DNA from: Lophium mytilinum
Taxonomy: Eukaryota > Ascomycota > Dothideomycetes > Mytilinidiales > Mytilinidiaceae
NCBI GenBank assembly: GCA_010093605.1
Contig: MU004189.1
Coordinates: forward strand, 1,185,834-1,249,833
Direction: 5' to 3'
Length of the DNA: 64,000 nucleotides
Shown: piece by piece, positions 1-10,125 of the stretch
Layout of the letters: every line of letters starts with the position of its first letter
Position numbering within the stretch: position 1 is the stretch's first letter
The notes under the pieces: model-generated
What the model saw: only the letters and a program-made list of their open reading frames with translations
What the model was told of the DNA's origin: nothing
Database searches by the model: none
Program-made: the position numbers and the translations under genes

Positions 1-834
1 GACCAGCTCGAGCGTTTGAAGTCGGCCCATGGAGCCGAAGGTCGACAGGTGAATCCGGTCCTTGGACACTTCTTCTCCAAATGTAGATTCATGAACCATG
101 CAATGTATCTCAAGTGGAATCTCCTTCAGATCCACTGGTTCTATGATCCCAACACAGGATCGATGCCGCTCTATACTGGTGAGATTGGAAATTCCATTCT
201 CTCCGGTGGTTTCGAATACAAGAATGCGTCTTGCAGGGATATGTTCTTGAATATCGATACCAGGAGCGATCTTTACATCTCGGTCCAGAGGCCAGGTGAA
301 CAGACAGTATGGGCCACTGCTACCATCTGGAATGCCAACGGGATCCGAGTTGGCGATTTCCTCGACGCAATGTGCAATCTCGGGAAGGTTGAGCAGCAGC
401 TGAAGCGGATCGATCTGAATCAGACCATAGAGGGTTGGCTCCAGCTTGCCTGGGTGCTCGTTCACCTTTTCGCGGTACTGTGGACGCCGTCAGGACAGAT
501 GTGGCGGGAGTGGGTGTGGCTTCAAATGCGCCCCGCTCGCTACCCAAACACTCCCTGCGAGTCAACTCTGGAGTGTCTACACGACTTGATCTCGACTTTC
601 CCAACCTTTTTGATATTATACCTCTATCCGAAAGGGTTATTATCTAGCGTAAGCGCACACTACAAGACACTCTCGGGACAGAACTGGGCAGGGATCTACG
701 AGCCGATTTCCACAGTCATCAACTTTTGGAGTGTGCACTTGCATCTAGAAGGTCTGTTGGATAAGGTAGTAGCTTACCGAGAGTTCCTTTGGAGCTTGGG
801 CTCCGTTTTGAGCATTTGTCTCTTCGGCATCCAT
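1..834 (-). CDS. Partial multi-exon hypothetical protein, runs off the left edge
   Basis: The coding strand is minus. From 477 down to 1 the complement reads as 159 codons without a stop and with normal protein composition (for example NEHPGKLEPTLYGLIQIDP, then GPYCLFTWPLDRDVKIAPG). A consensus 3' splice site lies at 478-479 (CTGAC branch point about 12 nt before CACAG), so this is an internal or last exon starting with Tyr-Arg-Glu-Lys. Upstream, a possible exon reads VHTPKVDDCGNRLVDPCPVL around 740-650. A possible start ATG lies at 834, giving MDAEETNAQ and followed by a GTAAGC donor. The exact 5' exon joins are unsettled. I recognise no family or catalytic motif. The long plus-strand open frame over the same bases is a shadow. 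Gene on minus strand: fairly sure; exon model: weak. Confidence 0.55.
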
Positions 835-1252
835 TTGGTTGAGCGTTGGAGACGGTGGAAAATAAATAGACTGTCCGTGGGCCGCGTAAAAATAGTGACC
901 ACTCGGTTGAAGGGATAATCCTAGTCTTCCCTTAGAAGTTATAGGCGTCTCGGTTCATTCTTCGAGTACTGCGGGTCGACTCGGCACAATTTAGTTCGTA
1001 GCAATTCCCAGAATCTTGAAAGTCATGAGTACCTAAGATTTTGACACTACTTTCCAATCAAGGCATCAGCTTTTTGTAATCCTCGAGACGAGAGAATATT
1101 TGAAATGTGCTTGAAAGTGGAGAGACAAGATTTGTTTGAAATTCGACTGAAATGGATGTTCTAAGCGATTTATTCGTTTCTGGACTCTTCGTTCTTCGTA
1201 AGTTGCACAGACAAGTGTTAGATAGCAAACGGATCCTTCTATATTAGAAGGG
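835..1252. other. Intergenic stretch, nothing recognised
   Basis: About 420 bp between the presumed 5' end of the left-edge gene and a small minus-strand ORF. It probably holds the promoter of the left-edge gene. I see no RNA gene, repeat or clear TATA box that I can defend. Confidence 0.4.
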
Positions 1253-1627
1253 TCATCTTAGGAGAAAGAAAGGATCGATCCTGAGATTATTATTCTCACT
1301 TTTTATACACTTATGGCGGGAACATACACCTATACTAGTGAATTTATCTATTCCAAAACTCACAAACCAGGGCCAATTTGCATATACTACTACGTCGCGA
1401 TCAACAGCCTCTACGATATGGTACAGTCTTACATCGATCTCACAGCGACCGACTTCTGGGTTTGAAACGTTTGTGGGACCATTTAGGCTACCATGAATTC
1501 TACAAGCAGTGAACGTAGCCACTCCTGCCAGTATATGTCGCCCACCGAGAGGACCCTGCATATGCTTCTGCCTGGGAGATTCCCTATAAGTCAAGTGGGA
1601 GTGAATGTTAACGTTTTTGGAGATCAT
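1253..1627 (-). CDS. Doubtful small hypothetical ORF, 124 aa
   Basis: An open frame of 124 codons on the minus strand from ATG at 1627 to a stop at 1253. The protein has no signal peptide, membrane segment or recognised motif. It includes the stretch GRCEIDVRLYHIVEAVDRD, which has protein-like composition, but an ORF of this size can arise by chance. Its first 14 codons lie inside the first copy of a 94-bp tandem duplication, which weakens the case for a conserved start. It could be a real orphan gene or noise in the space between two genes. Confidence 0.25.
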   Translation of the reverse strand: MISKNVNIHSHLTYRESPRQKHMQGPLGGRHILAGVATFTACRIHGSLNGPTNVSNPEVGRCEIDVRLYHIVEAVDRDVVVYANWPWFVSFGIDKFTSIGVCSRHKCIKSENNNLRIDPFFLLR

Positions 1628-1773
1628 TGTTAATACACTTTAGCCACAATCACTTTTTGTCCCGACAACTACTACGGGCTTAAGTCAAGCGAGTGTGAAT
1701 GTCAACGCTCAGAGGTCATTGTAGATACACTTTAGCCACATTCACTTTCTCTTCTGACAACTAACTGATACTT
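1586..1773. repeat. Tandem duplication, two ~94-bp units
   Basis: Unit 1 (1586-1679) and unit 2 (1680-1773) share the same order of blocks: TAAGTCAAG, GAGTGTGAATGT or a variant, CAACG, TCATTGT, ATACACTTTAGCCACA, TCACTTT and GACAACTA. The copies differ at scattered positions. A third partial start (TTAAGTC) follows at 1772. The pair ends about 60 bp before the start codon at 1836, so it lies in that gene's promoter or 5' UTR. Confidence 0.8.
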
Positions 1774-1835
1774 AAGTCTCACGCACGAGACGTAGTTTCT
1801 CTTTCGTCACCATCCGTTCCACGCTTTCAATCACC

Positions 1836-2723
1836 ATGGATATCCCAACTAAGGACCTTGAGATTGCAACTGAGGCTGGTGGGCCCTCTCACTCTCCAAA
1901 GAATGGATCGTCCACCCCTACCAGAATGCCGCCTGAGACCAGCGACCAAGGTCTATTTCCGTACAATTGCACAGCGAAATGCTTGGGCGTGGATGATATC
2001 GACGAGGAGTTCTTCACAGACCCGACTGGTTGGTCATCTCTAGGCAGAGAGCCCTCCCTCAACTCCGAGGACAATTCCACCCTAGACCGCGATATGTGGG
2101 TAAGCGACAACCTTCTGAAAACTCTGTTCGCGGTCGGAGTGAAGATGCAGTACACAGGGGCGCTTTACCGCCCGGATTGGTATGAGAAGGAGACCATGAA
2201 GTCCGACATGGCCGTCGCCCAGCAACGTTTGGCACGATGGGAGCAAGAAGGAGACCAGATGAAGCAGATGATGAACTCGGAACTCGAAGCGCTTCATCCG
2301 GGCAAGTTCCGGAAATTGGAGGCCCTGATTCTCACCTGGCAACGCCGCGTAATGGCGGAGAAGGCTCTCATGGGCGAGATCAAGCTCGAGCAATGCCGAT
2401 GGAGGTACTACGGTCCCATCATCTGCAGTGTTTTTCAAACTCGGCTACCGATAGGAGCGATGAGTGGGGCAGAATGGCGGGCGGTGTTCGACAGCACTAA
2501 TCGTCCGGAAGGATCAGAGGGTATCACTGCCCTAGCGCAAATTGAATTAGAAGATGCACTTGACGAGCACCTTACCCTCCAGTTAGGGGGTAGCAAAATT
2601 CTTCCAGAAGATATCGCGCTGGGGCAGCGCGTCTTGATCTACTTATCAGCGCGCGACGATCGCCGTCGTTTGAGGGGCGTGATCAAGACCCTCACATCTT
2701 TTCGTCTGGAAACAGATGAGTAA
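1836..2723 (+). CDS. Hypothetical protein, 295 aa, single exon
   Basis: ATG at 1836 has a good fungal start context (CACCATGG). The frame is open for 295 codons with no intron signal needed. The N-terminus (about residues 1-85) is polar and rich in Ser, Pro and Asp, so probably disordered. Residues about 110-190 are charged and helical-looking, with many Glu, Lys, Arg and Met (for example QQRLARWEQEGDQMKQMM), suggestive of a coiled coil. The C-terminus (about 240-295) is Leu-rich with a basic patch (DDRRRLRG). No signal peptide or transmembrane segment is visible. I recognise no family. Codon use and GC look like neighbouring genes. It has no visible sequence relation to the paralogous family starting at 3179. 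Confidence 0.6.
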   Translation: MDIPTKDLEIATEAGGPSHSPKNGSSTPTRMPPETSDQGLFPYNCTAKCLGVDDIDEEFFTDPTGWSSLGREPSLNSEDNSTLDRDMWVSDNLLKTLFAVGVKMQYTGALYRPDWYEKETMKSDMAVAQQRLARWEQEGDQMKQMMNSELEALHPGKFRKLEALILTWQRRVMAEKALMGEIKLEQCRWRYYGPIICSVFQTRLPIGAMSGAEWRAVFDSTNRPEGSEGITALAQIELEDALDEHLTLQLGGSKILPEDIALGQRVLIYLSARDDRRRLRGVIKTLTSFRLETDE

Positions 2724-3178
2724 ATGACATCAGCTGCTATCACATATGCGGATGTATAAGATGATTGATAGCTTTTAGGCATTATTGTGCCTATACTCGA
2801 AGATACCAACTATCACCAAGTACTGGAATGGAGTCTTTGGGGAGAAACTCTACTTTAACACACTGCCAGATACGTTTCAATAGACTGCAGATAATCCAGC
2901 AATATGAGAACTTGATTACAAATGACACTTAATGACACTGTTTGGTTGTTCCTTGGGCTCTATTGTTCTTAGACGTGGTGTAATATAACGCAGCCCGTCG
3001 TACAAGCGCAAATGTAAAGTATATACAATAGCTGAACAATACCCTTCACCCCTCCAACAACTTGTACAATAGCCCCCTATTCGCTTCCTTCACCCTACAA
3101 TACGTCTATTGTTCTATTGAGCAAAATCCACTGTAGCTCTCTTTAAAGAATATAGGTCTCGCAGTCAGGTCCTCCATC
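2724..3178. other. Intergenic region between hypothetical gene and family member A
   Basis: About 455 bp, AT-leaning, without an ORF worth naming. A CT-rich stretch with repeated CTATTGTTCTATTG-like words (about 3040-3120) and a TTTAAAGAATATA stretch lie before the gene at 3179 and may act as its promoter. No RNA gene seen. Confidence 0.4.
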
Positions 3179-4324
3179 ATGTTCCTCAACCGTCCCCTGC
3201 TGCACCTCTTCTTGAACCCAAAGTACCGAACAAGCCCACTTCAAACCACCATGACACCAGAACAACATACCGAGCTACCAGGGAGTGGCTGGGACTGGTA
3301 CGCAGGCCCCGCAAACCCAATCACGCTCCCGGAAGAACAAGTGACTGAAGTAGGCGGCGTGGTCCCGATTTCGACTGCCGATATCCGAGCATACTTGGCC
3401 CATTACCACGACATCACGCAGAACTTACACAACGTCAACGACATTCTATGGGGTGCACGCGTCGCTCTTCTCCACGTCAAGACCGCCCTATCGTATGTAC
3501 TCCAGCACGATCTCGCTGCAGAGCACGTGGCCCAAATGTTGACAGATCAGGTTCAACTACCAGAACCAACGGAGTCGGAGGCCCAAGTAGAAGAAAAGCT
3601 AACGAAAGCTCAGCGCCTCGCGTTCGACGCTTTGGCCCAGCGGCTCACGTCACTTCAAGAAACAATAGCGGGGCTTCTGGAAGATGAACTGGCAACGTAC
3701 TCGACATACCCTCTTGGTAGATGTTGGCCCAAAATCAGCGCATTTGGCACGCTACGCGAGGTACGAAACGCCAACGCTCACAGCTACCTCGTCGCCCGTC
3801 GTCATTACTACTTTTCCGGAGACGAAATGTTCAAACTGATCAGAGAACTTCCGTCTTGGCGTGCTGAGCTTGAGAGCATGGTACTGGTCTTCGAGAGCTA
3901 CGTTCCGGAAGTTGAGGCTAACAGCAACATGACCATCCCTAATGGGGTACGCGTAGGGTACGGACCGTCCGCAATCTGGTCGCAAAGTGTGACGGTTATG
4001 GCGGATTGGCGAGATCAAGCAGCGGAAACGGAGACGCAAAGCGCAGAACATCAGGAAGAAGCGACCGACGTCCGGCCCCAAACTGCCGACGATCACGCTG
4101 GCTGCGGAGTACACGTCGTCGAGCAAAAGGGAGGAGAAGGAGAAGACGAAGAAGAAGCGGCGGAAGAGATGCCACAGAGTGGTTGGAAAGACCGACTCTT
4201 TGCGCTTGCGATGAAGAGACCCTGGTTTCAGCGACGAGCCGTGTCTCTCTGTGACTTTCTTTGGGCTCACGTGCACCATTTGTACGAAGAAGGGGGAAAT
4301 GATGGGTACGGCGAGGCTGTTTGA
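3179..4324 (+). CDS. Lineage-specific paralogous family, member A (381 aa)
   Basis: Single-exon ORF of 381 codons. ATG at 3179 is used here; an in-frame ATG at residue 25 (ACCATGACACC) is equally plausible. It aligns by eye with the genes at 50513 and 52460 in three blocks: an N-terminal block around TADIRAYL (residues ~67-110); a central block from AQRLAFDALAQRL through REVRNANAHSYL to the acidic VPEVEA; and a C-terminal block (MKRPWFQRRAVSLCDFLW, then DGYGEAV). The central block holds R196-N-A-N-A-H201, an R-x4-H motif. Residues ~285-335 form an acidic, low-complexity linker. No signal peptide or membrane helix. The function is unknown and the family is not recognised. It is probably intact and is the leftmost of four copies, all on the plus strand. 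Confidence 0.7.
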   Translation: MFLNRPLLHLFLNPKYRTSPLQTTMTPEQHTELPGSGWDWYAGPANPITLPEEQVTEVGGVVPISTADIRAYLAHYHDITQNLHNVNDILWGARVALLHVKTALSYVLQHDLAAEHVAQMLTDQVQLPEPTESEAQVEEKLTKAQRLAFDALAQRLTSLQETIAGLLEDELATYSTYPLGRCWPKISAFGTLREVRNANAHSYLVARRHYYFSGDEMFKLIRELPSWRAELESMVLVFESYVPEVEANSNMTIPNGVRVGYGPSAIWSQSVTVMADWRDQAAETETQSAEHQEEATDVRPQTADDHAGCGVHVVEQKGGEGEDEEEAAEEMPQSGWKDRLFALAMKRPWFQRRAVSLCDFLWAHVHHLYEEGGNDGYGEAV

Positions 4325-4640
4325 GGGGGTCAAAGGGCCGTTCTGGACGAGGAGGGTCTGTGATTGGTAGGTTTTGATTGCTTTTTATAGCTTGTAGTCA
4401 CAAATAAAGCGTTGTCTCACACGCTTTCGTCTCTTTGAAGGACATTTGCGACCATCTGGTTATTCTTTATTCAACGTGTATAGCGTGCGTGCATGCTCTC
4501 AAATTGCCGCTTAATCCAACATTTTAAGAACATGCATCTTTACAGAAAGAACCCCCTTATCTTTGCAACGTGTGATAAATTTCATTCTTCATCGCCAGAT
4601 TTAGTATTGCATCATGGTTAACGTAATGTTGCTCAAGAGT
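4325..4640. other. 3' intergenic region of family member A
   Basis: About 315 bp between the stop of member A and the start of the 212-bp repeat array. It contains an AATAAA polyadenylation-like signal (4402-4407) in a suitable place for the 3' end of the gene at 3179. No gene seen. Confidence 0.4.
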
Positions 4641-5640
4641 TGCCGTCGTCTGGGGTACCCCAACTTACTCCTCAGATTTAAAAGCGATGTAATTGTTGCC
4701 ACACCCCAAATCACATGCCTATCAGCTCGTGCTATTTGGCACCTACATGTCACTGTTTGAGGTCCTCCGGCATGTGATTATACATCCAGATGCAATCCTA
4801 ATTCTCCAGCCTCACATATTACACGAGGGCTCAATGGATCTATTTGCCGCCGTCAGGGTACCCCCACCTACCCTCCAGAGTTCAACGCCATGTAAGGTTT
4901 TCGACCCCCTAAATTGCCAACCTATAAACTCGTACCATTTGGCGCCTGCATACCACCGTTTGAAGTCCTCCGGTAGACTATTGTATTCCAAGGCGTAATC
5001 TCCCATTTCTGGCCTCGCAAATCACACGAGAGCTTATCGGTTGTTTTCGCATCTTACTCGCCGCCGTTTGAGGTACTCCCCGGTGACCTACAGATTCTGA
5101 CCTAATGTAAAGTCTCTGACACTTCAAATGGGGAATCTACCAACTCCTACCGTTTGGCTCCTACACCATACCGTCTGAAGTGTTCTGGTGGGAGATTATT
5201 CGCAAAGATGTGATATCATTTCTCCGGCCTCACATATCACACGCGAGCCCATGATGCTTTTGGATCTTATCCACCGGCGTCTGGAGTACTCCTACGTGCC
5301 TGCCGGACTCTAAAGCGACGTATAGTTCTCGACCCTCCAGATTGCAGGCCTACGAACTCGATCCACTTGGCACCTACATCACGTCGTTGAAGTCCTCCAA
5401 CAGGCAGTTTTATTCCTTGCCTTAATGTCACTATTCTGGGCACACATATCACAGAGGCTCATTAGGTGCTTTTGGACCCTATTCGCCAGCGTTAGAGGTT
5501 CTTCAACATCCGAATTCGTTCCTGGTTTTAACGTCAAATCCTCAAAGTCTCAAACTTCATGCACGATAGTCTGCAGGTTTTGGCACCGACATACCGCTTT
5601 TTGGGGTCCCCCAGAGGCCAAGTTCTTGCTTGGGTCCGAT
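4641..5640. repeat. Tandem array of ~212-bp units, about 4.7 copies
   Basis: The landmark block (T)CGCCGCCGTTTGAGGTACTC and its variants recurs at 4641, 4845, 5058, 5271 and 5483, giving periods of 204, 213, 213 and 212 bp. Within each period the same ordered blocks return: GACCCTCCA, AACTCGTACCATTTGGC, CACCTACAT, TTGAAGTCCTCCGG, GGCCTCACATATCACACGAG and TTTTGGATCTTATTCGC. Copies differ by roughly a fifth or more. No frame is conserved across units, so it is probably non-coding. The array separates family member A from the relic at 5763 and occupies the place where that relic's 5' half should be. Confidence 0.85.
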
Positions 5641-5762
5641 GTCAAATTCTTGACAGCACAGATCTCGCCCATGGTAAAAGGCAATGAACATCATGTATAC
5701 ATGTATACACCATTCGACTTGTACCTTCACAGTGCGGGCCAGTATAGTGCGATGAGACGAAT

Positions 5763-6167
5763 CCGCTTACACACTCCTCCACCGTAGAAAAACCGCCAAG
5801 CATTAGGGCGGCCGTCAAGTATCGAGATCTCAAAGCAGACCTCGAAGCATTACAGGATCTTCGAGACGATAGCTTCTTGTATGAGCAAGATAGGCACGAT
5901 TACACAGACGAGGACCAAGGATATGGCTATTGGCACGGCTAGACGGAGGACGACTACAACTACTGGTATTCGTTAGCCGACATCAAAGCGCATTCACAGA
6001 GTGCTGAGTCCATTCGACTAGGCTGGGGCATGCAGTTTTTAATCGCTGTCTTGCAAATGCCCTGGGCTCGACGAAAAGTCGTGAAGCTGAGCAAGTTCCT
6101 GGATGAGTGGCTATACGAGCATCCAGAAGATCCCACGAACCTCGCGAGATACTGCAACGAGGTGTAG
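5763..6167 (+). pseudogene. Relic of paralogous family, C-terminal part only
   Basis: One plus-strand frame reads as the C-terminal third of the family. It has an acidic, Tyr-rich linker (LQDLRDDSFLYEQDRHDY) and then MPWARRKVVKLSKFLDEW and ARYCNEV before the stop at 6165-6167. This matches member B (50513-51823), which has ASWVRQNIAKLRTFLNEW and GYSNEV. An in-frame TAG at 5940-5942 interrupts the linker; TAG from CAG or TGG is the change RIP would give. The N-terminal and central blocks with the R-x4-H motif are missing, and the 212-bp repeat array lies where they should be. A start codon is absent, so this is a pseudogene. Confidence 0.7.
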
Positions 6168-6929
6168 CTCTGGACTTGATGCTGAGTCTATGTCCAGAAC
6201 TCTTGCGGTTGGTGCAATCGAGTCTACTTGAGTAGTTTGAACGGCCTTTAAACGCATTTCTACTGTACCTTACCCATAGCACATCTGTTGATTCTTCCCA
6301 ACAACTTGATCGTATTCTTGTCTTGTGTCGCGAATTGGTCTACCGCGAACTCTAAATGCGTCCCCTAGCACTCCAGCCTCTCACTACGCTGTAGCTTATA
6401 TTTCAACCTTCTAACTATCAAATTACCTTTCGCTCTTTAGTATTTCGATCGCAAACGTAAGAGCGTGGCCCACACCCTTTGTTTCGATCCCATAAACTCA
6501 AGTGATTGATGTCGAGCCCTTTCCTGTCCAGCAGCCTTTCGTAGCACCCTGTGTATACCTTTTTTTCTGCCGCTCAATACGTAGCCCCTGGACGCTTGTC
6601 TATACAACAGCTTTTGGACCCACATCCTGACCTTTTTCTGCTTGCCGCTCATCGCCTGATAAGGTCCAATCCCTGATCCTCTCCCCACTACACGCTGCTC
6701 AACTGCCATCGAGTTTAGAAAGCATTAATCTTTCCGTGGGGTGGAATGTGCGTTGATGTATTAAAACATACAATGTAGTCACATTCACACATCTTACATA
6801 ATTCACAATGCATTCATATTTGTATATATATTGCGCTTCGGAAGCCTTATTTCACGGATTACTTATTATAACTTATCCCTTCGAAAGCTTTCCAACAAAT
6901 TAACCATCATAAACCCCGGGAAAACAAGC
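6168..6929 (+). other. Spacer homologous to the spacer after family member B
   Basis: No supported gene. Segments resemble the region downstream of the gene ending at 51823. One is CTTGTCTTGTGTCGCGAA, matching CTTGCCTCGTGTCGTGAA near 51990. Another is CTAAATGCGTCCCCTAG, matching CTAAATGCATGCCTAG near 51920. A third is GCCGCTCATCGCCTGATAAG, matching the region near 52215. The two spacers therefore descend from one duplicated unit, supporting a tandem gene array. The small minus-strand frame at 6437-6709 is judged non-coding. Confidence 0.55.
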
Positions 6930-7088
6930 ATGGAGGGCACTACCGCTTCGTCTTCGTCCGATCGTCTACTAAAAACATGCAAGTATTGGCCTGGGTATAA
7001 AGCTCCAGATCCAGATCCAGCTCCACCGGCTACCACCGAAGAGTCGTGGGACTGGTCCGTACCACCGTTAAGGTTTTCATTCACTTAA
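6930..7088 (+). CDS. Possible 5' fragment of another family copy, cut by the AT block
   Basis: ATG at 6930 (AAGCATGGAG, good context) opens 52 codons, beginning MEGTTASSSSDRLLKTCKYW, with an Asp-Pro-Ala-rich stretch and ending near EESWDWSVPPLRF. The WDW word recalls SGWDWYAGP near the N-terminus of member A. The frame ends where the AT-rich block begins. Its distance from the homologous spacer resembles the distance before the broken copy at 52460. I infer that it may be the first exon or N-terminus of a family copy whose remainder was separated or destroyed. The similarity is short, so this is uncertain. Confidence 0.3.
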   Translation: MEGTTASSSSDRLLKTCKYWPGYKAPDPDPAPPATTEESWDWSVPPLRFSFT

Positions 7089-7364
7089 TACAACGTTTTG
7101 CAGTCATTAAACTAGAAGTGGCGTTTAGGATTCACTAGAGAAATAGCAACTATAGTGCTCTTTTAGTATAGTATATTAATAGAAGCAGCACGTAATTTAG
7201 ATAGTAATATGCCGACGGAGCATATAAAAAGTAATGCGGAGGAGCTATATATATAGACGCGTTATAAAGTTACTATATAAGATAAAGTTTATAAGCCTAA
7301 AGAAAAACTATATTTAAGCTATAATTCCCTAAATCTTAAACCTAATCTATAATTCTTCTAACTC

Positions 7365-7436
7365 TAATTACCCCTCTTACCTTTATACTAATTACCCCCC
7401 TTAGCTTTACCCTAATTAACTCCCTTAGCTTTACCC
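7365..7436. repeat. 24-bp tandem repeat, 3 units
   Basis: Units start at 7365, 7389 and 7413. The consensus begins TAATTACCCC and ends CTTAGCTTTACCC. The two later copies are the most alike. It lies about 280 bp inside the left border of the AT block. Confidence 0.75.
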
Positions 7437-8981
7437 TTACGGGCCGCGGTGCTCTTCTTAGATTTAATTAGAACTCCCCCTTTACTAATAGGTTAGAAGT
7501 TACGCCCGCTAAAGGGTAAACTTTTATATATAGTTTTAAGATTAGTAGCTATATACTACCCTAATACCTTATAGCCCGGAAGATAGAATTATTTAAGTAC
7601 TTTAGTAATCTAGAATAATTTATTATTATACGCGCGGTAAATAGGGGGAATCTATATAGGTCGCCCTTCTATATTATTATTCTCTAAATCTATTAGGCTA
7701 TAATCTTTAACTTCTCTATCTCTATTTATTATTAAACTCTTTAGACCGCGAGTAGTTTTCTTTCTATTATTATTATTGCTAATATTATTAGTCTTTTAAG
7801 GTTATTTTAACGTAATACCTATATTTATTATATTAGCATGCAAGAAATATAGCTAAGATAAAAGTAAGTATACCTAATTTTAGTAGTATACTACCTCTAG
7901 TCTCTTTATCTATACTTCTATTACGCGTTAAATCTTTCTTAGTAGTTTCTAACTCTACTAGACTAGACGTTATCTAGTTCTCTTTAGCTATATTAGTTAT
8001 CTTATCCTTTAGACTATAAGTTAGTTACTTTCTATTATTCTTTCTAATAGGCTTATAAGGTTATTTTACTATAGCGTCTAATTCTACTTAACTAGAGGCT
8101 ATCTAGTTCTCTTTAGCTATTCTTATATAATTTAAGTGGGGGACCTTTATAAGTGCTAATAGTAAGAGTTAAAGAATAAGGTTAATCTAAGAAGGCTACT
8201 AGCTAGAAATAGGGCTTTTAGACCGGCCTAGAAATATTTATAGATATTTAAGTAGATAGTAGAGTAAGCCTACTAATATTCTTTTAATTCTATAAAAGTA
8301 AAAGTAAGTTATAAAGAGCCCTATGAATATATAGATTATATAAGATATATAAAAGGTAAGCGCTTTAGTAGATTTCTAATAGAGTTTTCTAGTTCTAAAG
8401 AAACTTTAGTACTACTAGGTTCTAGACACCTTATATAGAGCTTGCGGCTTAGACTTTTATTACTACTAGTATTATAATAGACTAGTTTAGGCGTAAATAT
8501 AATTATATAGACCTCTATAGCTAGAAGTACTTTAGTAATTATAGGCGTCTAGCCTTAGAGTATTATAAGCGTCTATAGTACTAATACTTAATTTATAGAT
8601 AGAGTAAGTAATAGTAGGTCTTTATTTAGCTAAAAACTATAGATAATCTTAACTTATAGCTTAGTAATATACTTATTAACTAGTTAATCTATTATTCTAG
8701 GTAATATAATATTAGAGTATAATTTATTCTATATAGTATATAAGTTCTATTATAGGCGTAGTATAGCTACTATATAAATATCCGCTAGTAAAATAAAAAA
8801 AGGTATTGTAACTTATTTTATTATAGTGTCTCTTAAATCTAGCTTAGTAACCTTATAGGCTCTTTATACTATCTATCTAATATTAGCTTAAAACTAGGAT
8901 ATAGGCGGCCCTAGGCAGTATAGTATTATCTACCTATAGTGCCTTATATATATACTAAGTAGAACTTACTTCTATAAAGGC

Positions 8982-9508
8982 ACGCAGGTAATAGAAAAAG
9001 CTAGATACTAAAACTACTTACTATTTTTATAGCGTAATTATAGTAAATTATTAGGAGAAAGCTATACTTTAAAAGTAGATAAAAGTAATCTTAAGAAGTA
9101 GCTCTTTCTAATAGTATAAATTTTAAGCTTCTAGATAAGTAAGTAGTAGCTAAATATTAATATACTTTAAAGTATTTTTTGCTTATATAAGTAATTTTAA
9201 TAGTTTAGTATCTAGCTTTTTCTATTACCCGCGTAAAAGGGTGCCGCTTAGAGCATAATTATAACCCTACTAGCTACGCAAGGTAAGGAATATTAAAATA
9301 ACTCTAAATCGGCAGCTTCTTAGAGCTATATCTTAAGATAAAAAAGAGGTTTTAAGTTATAAAAAGTTTAGAGATACTTATAGGGACGTAATTACTCTAG
9401 TACCCTACCTTAAAGTTATTATTTTATTATTATAGTTACTATAGACCTATATCTTAGTTTTTAGTAAAATACTTATATAATATAATTATGCTCTAAGCGG
9501 CACCCTTT
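8982..9508. repeat. Two back-to-back inverted repeats (29-bp and 28-bp arms)
   Basis: Arm A (8982-9010) is the reverse complement of A' (9206-9234) with one A/G mismatch. Arm B (9236-9263) is the perfect reverse complement of B' (9481-9508), centred on GGGTGCCGCTTAGAGCAT. A' and B are separated by a single base. Spacers are about 195 and 217 bp. This could be the ends of two adjacent small inverted-repeat elements. Confidence 0.85.
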
Positions 9509-10007
9509 ATAAGGTTTTTAGCGCTCTTAAGCGGCTAGAGAGAGTAGAAGTTTAGGTAAGTACTTATATACCTAAGTAAAAGTTATAGGCTATCTATAAT
9601 TAGTTCTTTATACGCTCTATATTATATAACCCCTTATTTAGGCTACTTATCTATCTTAAATAGTTTATAGGCAGGAAGCTCTTTAATTATAAGTATTATC
9701 TTTCCCTTTTTTTTATATTCTACTTCTATAGAGTATAGTAGACTATATTCTAGAAGTTAACCCTTTCTACTCCGTATGCATTAAATAGAGATAATAATCT
9801 AGTAAGAGAGAATATATTATATATACTCCGCTGTCCCCTAAGTATATTATACTAAATATAGCTTATTATAATGCTTCCCTTCTATATAGGAGACCTAGAT
9901 AACTATATAATAATCTAAAGCTAGTAATCTTTCTAGAAGGGGTATAAATTATATAAAAACCCCTTAGTAGTTAAAGGGGTAATAATCTAATTAAACCCTT
10001 TATAGAT

Positions 10008-10125
10008 ATTTCTATTACACCCTCTATAGAGATTTCTATAGCACCTACTATATAGTCTAGTATAGTACTTATAGAAATTTCTATAACTACTACTAAGAAG
10101 ATTTCTATAATATCTTCTACTAATT
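10008..10125. repeat. ~24-bp degenerate tandem repeat
   Basis: The word ATTTCTAT recurs at 10008, 10032, 10077 and 10101, with a diverged unit near 10053. On the minus strand this gives an 8-residue periodic peptide (variants of G-A/V-I-E-I-S-I-x) inside a 62-codon open frame (9971-10159). The frame has no start or context that makes it a convincing gene. I read it as the ghost of a repetitive coding region in a dead element. Confidence 0.6.

Noticed and set aside
16-918. Plus-strand 300-codon open frame
   Set aside because: The composition is poor (many W, H and C in odd places) and the complement reads as a better protein with a splice acceptor; treated as antisense shadow.
5695-5708. Perfect palindrome GTATACATGTATAC as an operator
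   Set aside because: A single short AT-rich palindrome next to a pseudogene; no gene it could control.
6437-6709. 90-codon minus-strand frame
   Set aside because: It lies in a spacer with homology to 51990-52260 on DNA level, without conserved coding frame.
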